Of a stretch of DNA of 64,000 nucleotides, positions 10,339 to 18,278 are shown piece after piece. The notes beneath the pieces are model-generated. The model saw nothing but the letters and a program-made list of their open reading frames with translations. It was not told where the DNA came from and did not search any database. Source of the stretch: Microbacterium album (GTDB lineage: Bacteria; Actinomycetota; Actinomycetes; Actinomycetales; Microbacteriaceae); assembly GCF_014643695.1 (NCBI RefSeq), contig NZ_BMJY01000003.1, forward strand, positions 248,001 through 312,000, given 5' to 3'. Each line of letters starts with the position of its first letter. The stretch's first letter is position 1. The position numbers and the translations under genes are program-made.

Positions 10339-10347
10339 GGATTCCGC

Positions 10348-10701
10348 TCAGGCCTCGAGCGCGCCGTTCCCCGCGAAGTAGCGTCGGCGGGTCTGGGTGT
10401 CGCGCGTCGAGTAGCCATACGGACGGCGCCCGGCCGGCATGTCCTCGGGTGCGAGCCCCTCGACGAGCTGCGCCAGCGGGACCTCGAGGGCGACGGCGAT
10501 CTGCATCAGGCTGAGCAGGGTCGGATTGCCGTGCCCGCGCTCGATGCGCTGGAGGTGGCGCACGTCGAGGTCGGCGCAGTCGGCGAGCGTCGGACGGCTG
10601 AGCCGAGCGCGACGCCGCAGCCTCGCGATGGACTCTCCGACCTTCGCCGCGGCAGGGGAATGCGGGTCCACCAGGCGGACTGCGGGGATCGACTGTTCCA
10701 T
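10348..10701 (-). CDS. XRE-family helix-turn-helix regulator (second of a tandem pair)
   Basis: A 117-aa HTH_3-type DNA-binding protein. Its domain runs from about residue 18 to 80: ARLRRRARLSRPTLADCA, then LDVRHLQRIERGHGNPTL and LMQIAVALEVPLAQLV. The tail contains RPYGYS, shared with the neighbouring XRE gene. ATG 10701 was chosen because GGAG lies 10 nt upstream; ATG 10710 or 10728 are alternatives. The gene is divergent from the imuA'-imuB-dnaE2 operon, and its upstream region holds a perfect 17-bp palindrome. It could regulate itself, its paralogue or the neighbouring SOS cassette; none of these is shown by the sequence. Confidence 0.85.
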   Translation of the reverse strand: MEQSIPAVRLVDPHSPAAAKVGESIARLRRRARLSRPTLADCADLDVRHLQRIERGHGNPTLLSLMQIAVALEVPLAQLVEGLAPEDMPAGRRPYGYSTRDTQTRRRYFAGNGALEA

Positions 10702-10723
10702 GCTGCTCATGCTCCGCGATATA

Positions 10724-10740
10724 CCCATATGACATATGGG
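10724..10740. promoter_or_regulatory. 17-bp perfect palindrome upstream of the second XRE gene
   Basis: CCCATATG-A-CATATGGG: 8-bp arms around a single base, 23 bp before the chosen XRE start. Its AT-rich core stands out in a GC-rich region. It is a strong candidate operator for the XRE protein itself. Confidence 0.6.
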
Positions 10741-10842
10741 GAGCTCTCCCCCGGCCGTTCCGAGCCCTACGCATGCGGGCGATCGCAGCCTCGCGAGCCG
10801 CACGCATGCCTTCCAGCGGACTCACGGCGGGATGTCGGATGT

Positions 10843-10858
10843 ACGAACTAGCGTTCGA
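10843..10858. promoter_or_regulatory. LexA (SOS) box 1 upstream of imuA'
   Basis: ACGAACTAGCGTTCGA matches the actinobacterial/Gram-positive SOS box TCGAAC-N4-GTTCGA at 11 of 12 positions, with perfect CGAAC/GTTCG arms. It lies just upstream of the -35 hexamer of imuA'. Confidence 0.85.
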
Positions 10859-10865
10859 TTCGAGA

Positions 10866-10894
10866 TTGATTTCATCGAACATAGTTTCTAGTCT
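10866..10894 (+). promoter_or_regulatory. imuA' promoter with an embedded second LexA-like box
   Basis: -35 TTGATT (10866-10871), a 17-bp spacer, -10 TAGTCT (10889-10894), then 6 nt to ATG 10901. A second LexA-like site, TCGAACATAGTTTCTA (10875-10890; 10 of 12 consensus positions), fills the spacer and touches the -10, so bound LexA would block polymerase directly. Confidence 0.75.
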
Positions 10895-10900
10895 CGAGGG

Positions 10901-11698
10901 ATGGGGATGGCACATCACGAGACCGCCTCCCGATGGGACGGCCTGAACGTCGCTCCCGTGGCCGCGAACGCTCCGGCCGCTGCGGAGGTCCAGCGCCTCC
11001 GCGCTCAGATCACGCGCATGCAGCGCCGCAGCGCCCGCGTCGAGACGCTTCCCGTGCATCCCGCTCTGGCCTCCCTCTTCCCCCAGGGCGGCCTGCGTCC
11101 GGGCGCCGTCTACACCCTGGACCACGCGGCCAGCCTGCTGCTCGCGCTGCTTGCCGCACCCTCGCGCTCGGGCTCATGGTGCGCGGCCATCGGGATGCCC
11201 GAGCTGGCGGCCGAGGCGGCAGAAGGCCACGGCGTGGACCTCGAACGCTTCGCCCTCGTCCCCGCCCCGGGGGACCGCTGGCTCGCGGTCACGGCCGCGG
11301 TCGCCGAGGTCTTCCCCGTGGTCGCGGTGCGCCCGCCGCGCAGCGCGCGCGACGCCGAGACCTCCCGCATCGCCGCGAAGCTGCGCGACCGGGGCGGCGT
11401 GCTGCTGGTCCAGGGGTCCTGGCCCCAGGCGGAGGCGGCGCTGCGTCTGCACGATCCCGAATGGACCGGGCTGGGCCAGGGGCACGGTCTGCTCACCGCA
11501 CGCGAGGTCACGATCACCGCGACGGGGCGCCGCCTTCCCGTGCCGCGCTCGGTGCGGGTGCAACTGCCCGGGCCCCTGGGAGCTCCCGACACGGCCCGAC
11601 GGCCGGCGCGGCAGTGGCGCACCCTGCGCAGGCTCGAGGCGGAGCATCGGGAGCCGGGGCGTGAGCGGCCCGGCCTTGCCGAGGCGGCGGCCGGATGA
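10901..11698 (+). CDS. imuA': ImuA'-type SOS mutasome accessory protein
   Basis: A 265-aa RecA-related accessory factor of the DNA-damage mutasome, which in mycobacteria works with ImuB and DnaE2 in error-prone translesion synthesis. The body resembles a RecA core (LFPQGGLRPGAVYTL at about residue 52; VLLVQGSW at about 167) but has no intact Walker A motif, as expected for ImuA'. The start at 10901 fits a leaderless mRNA (TAGTCT 6 nt upstream); ATG 10907 with GAGGG upstream is an alternative. It overlaps imuB by 4 bp (ATGA). Two LexA-like boxes precede it, so DNA-damage induction is expected. Confidence 0.87.
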   Translation: MGMAHHETASRWDGLNVAPVAANAPAAAEVQRLRAQITRMQRRSARVETLPVHPALASLFPQGGLRPGAVYTLDHAASLLLALLAAPSRSGSWCAAIGMPELAAEAAEGHGVDLERFALVPAPGDRWLAVTAAVAEVFPVVAVRPPRSARDAETSRIAAKLRDRGGVLLVQGSWPQAEAALRLHDPEWTGLGQGHGLLTAREVTITATGRRLPVPRSVRVQLPGPLGAPDTARRPARQWRTLRRLEAEHREPGRERPGLAEAAAG

Positions 11699-13338
11699 GC
11701 GCGTCATCGCCTCCCACGCGCGCCATCGTGCTGTGGTTCCCCGACTGGCCCGTCACCGCGCTGCTGCGCAGCGAGGCCCGGGCGGCGATCGGCGCGCCCG
11801 CTGCCACCGGAGACCCCTCCCCGGCGACCCCCGACGCCGCGATCGCGATCATGCACGCGAACCGGGTCGTGGCCTGTTCCGCCGCGGCGCGGAGGGAGGG
11901 CGTACGGCGAGGACAGCGCCGGCGGGATGCGCAGGGGGTGTGCCCTGCGCTGCGCATCGAGGCCGCCGATCCCTCCCGCGACGAGCGCGCCTTCCTCCCC
12001 GTCCTGTCCCGTCTGGAGGAGCTGACGCCGGGAATCCAGCCGCTGCGCCCCGGTCTGTGCGCGGTGCGCGCCCGCGGCCCCGCCCGCTTCTACGGCGGGG
12101 AGGAGCACGCGGCGAGCGCCCTGCTCGATGTCCTCGACGACTGCGGCCTCCCGGATGCGCGGGCCGGGATCGCCGACGGCCTGTTCACGGCGGAGCAGGC
12201 GGCCCGTCTCCTGAGCCCCGGCTCGGTGGGCCCCGGACGGCGCATCACGATCGTGCCGCGCGGCGCCTCGGCCGCTTTCCTGTCGCCGCTCACCGTGGCG
12301 ACCATCGCGACGGCGGTCTCCGCCGGCGGCGACGATCTCGTCGCCCTGCTCGTACGGCTGGGGGTGCAGACCCTGGGCGAGTTCGCCGCTCTCGACCCCG
12401 CGGCCGTGCACGACCGGCTGGGCGAGCAGGGGGCGCGTCTGCACGCGCTGGCCGGCGGATCCGACTCCCGCCGCGTGGTGCCGCGCGTGCCGCCGCCCGA
12501 ACTGGCCAGGGAGGTCGCGTTCGAACCTCCTCTCGAGCTCGCCGATCAGGTCGCCTTCGCCGTGCGCACCACGGCCGACGACGTCATGACGGGTCTCGAC
12601 GAGGCCGGGCTGGTGTGCACGGAGGCGCGGATCACCCTGCTCGACGATCGCGGCGGCCGCAGCGAGCGGGTCTGGCTCCACCCCACGTGCTTCGACGCGC
12701 CTGCTCTCGTCGATCGCGTGCGCTGGCAGCTGCAGGCCTCCCTCGAGGGCGAGGGAGCCACCGGCGCCTCCCCGGCACAGCGGCTCAGCGGAGGCGTCGC
12801 GCTCGTGCGGATCGAGCCCGAGGCCGTCGACGACAGCGCACACCACCAGCCCGCACTGCTCGGCCAGGGGCCGGATGAGCGCCTGCATCACGCGATGTCC
12901 CGGGTGCAGGCCATGCTCGGCCACCGCGGGGTCGTCACGCCGCTTCTCGCCGGGGGACGCTGGCTCGGCGAACGCGAGCGACGGGTGCCCTGGGGGGACG
13001 CCGAGCGACCCGCCCGGTCGCGGGACCTCCCCTGGCCGGGCAGCCTGCCCTCCCCGCTCCCCAGCGAGGTCTTCCGCGAGCCCCGCCCCGTGTCGGTCGT
13101 CTCTCCCGACGGCGGGACCGTCGTCGTGGACGAGCGGGGACGCGTCTCCGCTCCCCCGGCCCTGCTCGACGGCAGACGGGTCACGGCCTGGGCGGGACCG
13201 TGGCCCGTGATCGAACGTCAGTGGGACGGAGGCCAGGCACGGCGCGCGTACCGGTTCCAGCTGGTCGACGCCGACCAGTCCGCCTGGCTGCTCGTGCTCG
13301 AGGACGGCCGCTGGTGGGCCGAGGGGCGCTACACATGA
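11695..13338 (+). CDS. imuB: ImuB, catalytically inactive Y-family polymerase-like protein
   Basis: A 547-aa mutasome scaffold that links DnaE2, ImuA' and the sliding clamp. It has the Y-family polymerase fold (palm and fingers about residues 5-220, helix-hairpin-helix and little-finger region about 230-350). However, the N-terminal catalytic DxD position reads VLWFPDWPV, as in ImuB proteins, so it should not polymerise. The C-terminus ends with the ImuB-type segment YRFQLVDADQSAWLLV. Its start overlaps the imuA' stop (ATGA). Its stop overlaps the start of an 18-codon mini-ORF that runs into dnaE2. Confidence 0.92.
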   Translation: MSASSPPTRAIVLWFPDWPVTALLRSEARAAIGAPAATGDPSPATPDAAIAIMHANRVVACSAAARREGVRRGQRRRDAQGVCPALRIEAADPSRDERAFLPVLSRLEELTPGIQPLRPGLCAVRARGPARFYGGEEHAASALLDVLDDCGLPDARAGIADGLFTAEQAARLLSPGSVGPGRRITIVPRGASAAFLSPLTVATIATAVSAGGDDLVALLVRLGVQTLGEFAALDPAAVHDRLGEQGARLHALAGGSDSRRVVPRVPPPELAREVAFEPPLELADQVAFAVRTTADDVMTGLDEAGLVCTEARITLLDDRGGRSERVWLHPTCFDAPALVDRVRWQLQASLEGEGATGASPAQRLSGGVALVRIEPEAVDDSAHHQPALLGQGPDERLHHAMSRVQAMLGHRGVVTPLLAGGRWLGERERRVPWGDAERPARSRDLPWPGSLPSPLPSEVFREPRPVSVVSPDGGTVVVDERGRVSAPPALLDGRRVTAWAGPWPVIERQWDGGQARRAYRFQLVDADQSAWLLVLEDGRWWAEGRYT

Positions 13339-13391
13339 TCGCCCTCGCCCCGGAGCGGCTCCCCCTTCCTCGCCAAGCGGAGCGTGGCTGA
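13335..13391 (+). CDS. 18-codon bridging mini-ORF between imuB and dnaE2
   Basis: ATG at 13335 overlaps the imuB stop as ATGA, and its TGA (13389-13391) overlaps the dnaE2 ATG as TGATG. The peptide would be MIALAPERLPLPRQAERG. Two exact stop/start overlaps in 57 bp suggest that it carries ribosomes from imuB to dnaE2 rather than making a functional peptide. There is no strong Shine-Dalgarno sequence of its own. Confidence 0.45.
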   Translation: MIALAPERLPLPRQAERG

Positions 13392-16300
13392 TGGGGTGGC
13401 GCAACCCGCCCATCCCGTGGTCGGAGCTCGAGCGCACGCTCAGCGGCCGCCGCCCCGACTCCCGTCCCGCGGGCGCGGACGGCGGCGACAGCCCCGCCTG
13501 GAGCCGCAAGCGCGGCGCGTACGAGGCGCCCCCGATCCGCCGCCCCGAGGCGACCGTGCCCTACGCGGAGCTGCACGCGCACTCGTCGTTCTCGTTCCTC
13601 GACGGCGCCTCCTCCCCCGAGGAGCTCGTGGAGGAGGCCGAGCGGCTGGGCCTCCACGCGCTCGCGCTGACCGATCACGACGGCTTCTACGGCCTCGTCC
13701 GCTTCGCCGAGGCAGCCGAGACGACGTCCGTCAAGACGGTCTTCGGGGCCGAGCTGTCGCTGGGCCTGCCCTCGCCGCAGAACGGCGTCCCGGACCCCGC
13801 GGGGGATCATCTGCTCGTGCTCGCCCGCGGCGAGGAGGGCTACCATCGCCTCTCCGGGGCGATCACCCACGCGCAGCTCCGGGGCGCCGAGAAGGGGCGC
13901 CCCTGGTACGACCTCGAGGACCTCGCCGCACGGGCGGACGGGCACTGGACGATCCTCACGGGATGCCGGAAGGGAACGGTGCGGCGCGCCCTGTCCCGCG
14001 GCGGGACGAACGGCGCGGAGGAGGCCGCGGCCGCGCTCGACCGGCTCGTCGAGCTGTTCGGACGCGACAGCGTGCAGGTCGAGCTGACCGATCACGGCGA
14101 TCCGCTCGACACCTGGCGAAACGACGCCCTCGCCGCGCTCGCCGCCGAGCGCGGGCTCCCGGTCGTCGCAACCGGCAACGTCCACTACGCGTCACCCGAG
14201 AAGGCGCGGCTGGCCGCCGCCGTGGCCGCCGTGCGCGCGAACCGCAGCATGGCCGAGCTGGACGGCTGGCTGCCCGCGCACGCCTCCGCCCATCTGCGCT
14301 CCGGGGAGGAGATGGCGGAGCGATTCGCCCGCTATCCCGGGGCGGTCGCCCGCACGGTGGAGCTCGCCGACGAGCTGGCCTTCCCGCTGCGGCGCATGCG
14401 ACCGGCCCTGCCGAAACAGGAGGTGCCCACAGGTCACACCCCCATGTCCTACCTGCGGACGCTCGTGTGGGGCGCCGTGCCGCGCCTCTATCCCGAGCTG
14501 GCGGAGAAGGACCGGCAGCGCATCGAGCGGGAGCTGGCGGTCATCGAGCAGAAGGACTTCCCCGGCTACTTCCTGATCGTCCACGACATCGTCGCCGAGG
14601 CGAAGCGCCGCGGCATCCTGTGCCAGGGGCGAGGCTCGGCCGCCAACAGCGCGGTCTGCTACCTGCTCGGCATCACCGCCGTGGACGCGATCGCCTACGA
14701 CCTGCCGTTCGAGCGCTTCCTGTCGACCCTGCGCGACGAGGAGCCCGACATCGACGTCGACTTCGACTCGGACCGGCGCGAGGAGATCATCCAGTGGGTC
14801 TACGAGCGCTACGGCCGCGAGCGCGCCGCGCAGGTCGCGAACGTCATCCAGTACCGCCCCAAGAACGCTGTGCGCGACATGGCCCGCGCGCTCGGCTTCT
14901 CCCCCGGTCAGCAGGACGCGTGGTCCAAGCAGGTGGAGGGGTGGGGAGCCGGCCTGGAGACGGGACCGGATCACGACATCCCGGACCAGGTGATCGAGTA
15001 CGCCTCCGAGCTGCTGAAGGCGCCGCGGCACCTGGGCATCCATTCCGGCGGGATGGTGCTCACCGAACGCCCGGTGGGCGAGGTCGTGCCGATCGAGCAC
15101 GCCCGCATGCCCGGGCGCACCGTGATCCAGTGGGACAAGGACGACGCGGCCTGGATGGGACTGGTCAAGTTCGACCTGCTGGGGCTCGGGATGCTCGCCG
15201 CGCTGCAGCACTGCTTCGACCTCATCCGGGACTCCACGGGCGAGGAGTGGACGCTCGCGACACTGCCCAAGGAGGAGGCCGCCGTCTACGACATGCTGTG
15301 CCGGGCAGACTCGATCGGGGTGTTCCAGGTGGAGTCGCGCGCTCAGATGGGGCTGCTGCCGCGCCTGCAGCCGCGGCGCTTCTACGACCTCGTGATCCAG
15401 ATCGCGCTCATCCGCCCCGGCCCCATCCAGGGCGGCGCCGTGCACCCGTTCGTGCGGCGCAAGATGGGCGCCGAGAAGGTCACGTACGACCATCCGAAGC
15501 TGGAGCCGGTGCTCGAGCGCACCCTGGGCATCCCGGTCTTCCAGGAGCAGCTGATGCAGATGGCCGTGGCCGTGGGGAACTGCACGGGCGAGGACGCGGA
15601 CCTGCTGCGGCGGGCGATGGGATCCAAGCGCGGCAAGGAGAAGATCGACAGGCTGCGCGACAAGCTCTACGCCGGCATGGCGCACAACGGCATCACGGGA
15701 GAGCTGGCCGACAGCATCTATGCGCGCATCCAGGCGTTCGCGAACTTCGGCTTCGCCGAGTCCCACTCGCTGTCGTTCGCGCTGCTGGTGTACGCCTCGT
15801 CCTGGATCAAGCTGCACTACCCCGCCGCGTTCCTGGCGGGGCTGCTGCGCGCCCAGCCGATGGGGTTCTACTCGGCCGCCTCGCTCACGGCCGACGCCCG
15901 CCGACACGGCGTGGAGGTGCGCCGCCCCGACCTGAACCGCTCGGGAGCGACGGAGACCCTCGAGCCGCTGACCGAGGGAGACGGAGGCCCCACGGGGCAG
16001 GGCTCCTGTCTCGCGCGCGTGCATCCGGCTCCCGGTGCGTTCGACCCGGACGCTCCGGACGAATCGGACGCGCATCGCCGCGACGGCGCGTTCGCCGTGC
16101 GGCTCGGGCTGTCGGGGGTGACCGGCATCGGCGCCGAGACGGCGCAGCGCATCGTCGCCGAGCGTGAGCGGTGCGGCCCGTATCGCGACCTGCACGAGCT
16201 GGTGCGGCGCACCGGGATCGCGCAGACGCACCTGGAGGCCCTCGCGACGGCCGGCGCGTTCGAATGCCTCGGGTTGTCGCGGCGCGAGGCGCTGTGGCTC

Positions 16301-16795
16301 GCCGGATCCGCGGCGCAGGATCGCCCGGAGTTCCTCCCCCACACGGTCGCCGCGGTGCAGCCCCCGCTGTTCCCGGATCAGACGAGCTACGAACGACTCG
16401 CCGCCGACCTGTGGGCCACGGGACTGTCGACCACGGACCACCCGCTCGCCCACTTCCGTCCCGACCTGGACGCGCGAGGGGTGCTGCCCTCGGCGCGGCT
16501 GCGCTCGCACGAGACCGGCCGCCGCATCGAGGTCGCCGGGCTGGTGACCCACCGGCAGCGCCCCGCGACCGCGTCCGGAGTGACGTTCCTCAACCTCGAG
16601 GACGAGCACGGCCTGGTCAACGTGATCTGCTCGGTCGGAGTCTGGAACCGCTACCGCCGCGTCGTGCGCGACAGTCCCGCGCTCATCGCCCGCGGCATCC
16701 TGGAGCGCTCCCCCGAGGGCGTGACCAACCTCGTGGCCGATGCCTTCGAGGATCTTCGCGTCGGCGTCAAGCACGCGTCCCGGGACTTCCACTGA
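13391..16795 (+). CDS. dnaE2: error-prone DNA polymerase DnaE2
   Basis: A 1134-aa C-family DNA polymerase used for damage-induced mutagenesis. It starts with the DnaE2-type MGWRNPPIPWSELE. The PHP domain follows (about residues 58-260, ELHAHSSFSFLDGAS and TDHDGFYG). The palm holds the catalytic aspartates in DIDVDFDSDR (about 454-463). A helix-hairpin-helix region and a C-terminal OB fold (GLVTHRQRP, FLNLEDEHG) complete it. It is clearly distinct from the replicative DnaE1 at 40.9-44.4 kb. It is the last gene of the LexA-boxed imuA'-imuB-dnaE2 operon and has typical length and motifs. Confidence 0.96.
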   Translation: MGWRNPPIPWSELERTLSGRRPDSRPAGADGGDSPAWSRKRGAYEAPPIRRPEATVPYAELHAHSSFSFLDGASSPEELVEEAERLGLHALALTDHDGFYGLVRFAEAAETTSVKTVFGAELSLGLPSPQNGVPDPAGDHLLVLARGEEGYHRLSGAITHAQLRGAEKGRPWYDLEDLAARADGHWTILTGCRKGTVRRALSRGGTNGAEEAAAALDRLVELFGRDSVQVELTDHGDPLDTWRNDALAALAAERGLPVVATGNVHYASPEKARLAAAVAAVRANRSMAELDGWLPAHASAHLRSGEEMAERFARYPGAVARTVELADELAFPLRRMRPALPKQEVPTGHTPMSYLRTLVWGAVPRLYPELAEKDRQRIERELAVIEQKDFPGYFLIVHDIVAEAKRRGILCQGRGSAANSAVCYLLGITAVDAIAYDLPFERFLSTLRDEEPDIDVDFDSDRREEIIQWVYERYGRERAAQVANVIQYRPKNAVRDMARALGFSPGQQDAWSKQVEGWGAGLETGPDHDIPDQVIEYASELLKAPRHLGIHSGGMVLTERPVGEVVPIEHARMPGRTVIQWDKDDAAWMGLVKFDLLGLGMLAALQHCFDLIRDSTGEEWTLATLPKEEAAVYDMLCRADSIGVFQVESRAQMGLLPRLQPRRFYDLVIQIALIRPGPIQGGAVHPFVRRKMGAEKVTYDHPKLEPVLERTLGIPVFQEQLMQMAVAVGNCTGEDADLLRRAMGSKRGKEKIDRLRDKLYAGMAHNGITGELADSIYARIQAFANFGFAESHSLSFALLVYASSWIKLHYPAAFLAGLLRAQPMGFYSAASLTADARRHGVEVRRPDLNRSGATETLEPLTEGDGGPTGQGSCLARVHPAPGAFDPDAPDESDAHRRDGAFAVRLGLSGVTGIGAETAQRIVAERERCGPYRDLHELVRRTGIAQTHLEALATAGAFECLGLSRREALWLAGSAAQDRPEFLPHTVAAVQPPLFPDQTSYERLAADLWATGLSTTDHPLAHFRPDLDARGVLPSARLRSHETGRRIEVAGLVTHRQRPATASGVTFLNLEDEHGLVNVICSVGVWNRYRRVVRDSPALIARGILERSPEGVTNLVADAFEDLRVGVKHASRDFH

Positions 16796-16834
16796 CGCTG
16801 TGGATAAAGGCCCTCGCGCGTCGCCTGCCCTGAT

Positions 16835-16840
16835 TACCGT
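16835..16840 (+). promoter_or_regulatory. -10 box of the lipoprotein gene, leaderless candidate
   Basis: TACCGT, a 7-nt spacer, then the ATG at 16848. Confidence 0.45.
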
Positions 16841-16847
16841 GTGACAC

Positions 16848-17363
16848 ATGACCTGGCGCCGAGCTCCCCTGCTCCTCACCGTCGTCACGCTCGCGGCCCT
16901 CACCGCCTGCGCCCCCGGCCCCGACCCCGCACCGACGCCGAGCGGTTTCTCGAGCGAGGAGGAGGCCTTCGCCGCCGCCGAGGACACCTACCGGATGTAC
17001 GTCGAGGCAGTGAACGACTACTACAACGGGAACCAATCAAACGATCCGCGTGCTCTTCTGACGGGCAGCGCATTAGAAGGCGAAGACAGGGCTCTCGCCC
17101 ACATGCGTGACGAGAACCTGACCCTTCTCGGAGAACTCCGTATCCTCTCGTTCACCGCCCGACAGGCGACGCTTCTCGAAGGGGCGACCTACGTGACAGC
17201 AACGGTCTGCTTGGACTCGTCAGACCGACGCGTAGTCAATCGCGACGGCGGAACTGTCGAAACGGATGCTGAAGATATCTACGCCCTCGATGTCGAGTTC
17301 ATGAGCACTCGCGCTGGTCTATTGATCGCTGAAAGCACCTCGAACCAGGACGCCCCATGCTGA
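16848..17363 (+). CDS. putative lipoprotein of unknown function (171 aa)
   Basis: Exported lipoprotein: a basic start (MTWRRAP), a hydrophobic core and lipobox LTAC with the lipidated Cys at residue 21, followed by a Pro-rich spacer. The mature part has no recognised domain; it looks like a small alpha/beta protein with Cys residues near 116 and at the C-terminus. The first third is GC-rich like the rest of the window, but from about base 17010 the codons become AT-richer, including a rare TTA leucine (17073-17075) and CTA-TTG near the end. It overlaps the next gene by 7 bp (ATGCTGA), so the two are probably translated together. Confidence 0.8.
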   Translation: MTWRRAPLLLTVVTLAALTACAPGPDPAPTPSGFSSEEEAFAAAEDTYRMYVEAVNDYYNGNQSNDPRALLTGSALEGEDRALAHMRDENLTLLGELRILSFTARQATLLEGATYVTATVCLDSSDRRVVNRDGGTVETDAEDIYALDVEFMSTRAGLLIAESTSNQDAPC

Positions 17364-17460
17364 GAATCGCGGTTGTAGTCGTCGCATTGTCCGTCGGCGG
17401 GCAACTCGCGCCGCACGCCGTTGCCACTAGGACAGGGCTCTGTTCCCCCCAAGAGAAGAT
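17010..17460. other. low-GC mosaic block across two gene ends
   Basis: Bases about 17010-17460 are visibly AT-richer than both flanks, with A/T-ending codons including TTA and CTA. The block covers the last two thirds of the lipoprotein gene and the first about 35 codons of the PKD-protein gene. Both genes return to normal GC outside it. The boundaries are judged by eye. Confidence 0.6.
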
Positions 17461-18229
17461 CCTCGGCGTCTGCGCCCAGAACACCGGCTCGTCGGTGGAG
17501 GTCGGGGGTGTCGTCGAGCTTCCCGGGAGCCCCGGCGGGGGCGCCGGGTCGGGAGCAGCGCGGGGAGGCGGCGCGCCCCCTACCGCTCCGGGCGAGCAGT
17601 CCGCGCCGCGCGAGTCGACGCAGCCCATCCAGCTCACCCCCTGCGAGCAGAACTTCTTCTACAACGTAGAGACCCGCCCCGCTCCCTGCGGCGAGCGCGC
17701 GACGCCCGCCGAGGAGGCCGAGGACGAGGAGGTTCCCGCGATCCCGCCGATCTCCGCGGCGGACATCGCGTCGTTCCTGCCCGTTCCCCCGGCGGTCACG
17801 ACCGAGCCGGCGGGCATCGCCGCAGTGGGGATGCCGATGAACACGGTGACCGGTTCCTCGGCACACACGGTCGAGGGGCAGTTGTTCGGGCTCCCGGTGT
17901 CGGTGCGGTTCACCCCCGCGGGGTTCCGACACGATTTCGGCGACGGCACGGTGCGCACGGTCGACACGGGCGGCGCGTCATGGGCGACCCTCGGCCAGCC
18001 CGAGTTCACTCCGACGCCGACGAGCCACACGTACCGTGCGCGCGGCGAGTACACCGTCACGGTCACGGCGCTGTACACGGCGGTCGTCGACTTCGGTGAG
18101 TGGGGCACCTATCCCGTGCTGGGCGAGGTCGCGTCCACGGCACCGGGCCAGCCGGTGCGCGTCGTCGAGGTCCACACGGCCCTGGTGAGTCGCACGTGCA
18201 TGGAGCAACCCGCGGGTCCCGGCTGCTGA
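17357..18229 (+). CDS. secreted protein with a PKD-like domain
   Basis: A 290-aa exported protein. An N-terminal hydrophobic signal (about residues 1-24) is followed by a short Cys-containing segment, a Gly/Ala/Pro-rich linker (about 55-85), and a C-terminal beta-rich part (about 165-265). That part has the PKD hallmarks DFGDG and SHTYRARGEYTVTV. PKD folds usually mediate extracellular protein or carbohydrate contacts. It shares a 7-bp overlap with the lipoprotein gene, so the two may act together at the cell surface. Its first about 35 codons belong to the low-GC block. No enzymatic domain was found. Confidence 0.8.
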   Translation: MLRIAVVVVALSVGGQLAPHAVATRTGLCSPQEKILGVCAQNTGSSVEVGGVVELPGSPGGGAGSGAARGGGAPPTAPGEQSAPRESTQPIQLTPCEQNFFYNVETRPAPCGERATPAEEAEDEEVPAIPPISAADIASFLPVPPAVTTEPAGIAAVGMPMNTVTGSSAHTVEGQLFGLPVSVRFTPAGFRHDFGDGTVRTVDTGGASWATLGQPEFTPTPTSHTYRARGEYTVTVTALYTAVVDFGEWGTYPVLGEVASTAPGQPVRVVEVHTALVSRTCMEQPAGPGC

Positions 18230-18278
18230 CCGGCCCCGCACCCCGCGCCCCAGGCCGCGGATCTGGGACACTGATCCG

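Noticed and set aside
9944..10701. XRE genes as antitoxins of toxin-antitoxin pairs
   Set aside because: No adjacent small toxin-like ORF in a compatible orientation; the neighbour at 9617 has no toxin features and is convergent.
13384..16167. A 927-codon plus-strand frame inside dnaE2
   Set aside because: Frame-shifted shadow of dnaE2, extremely Arg/Ala/Pro-rich; dnaE2 itself has all polymerase motifs.
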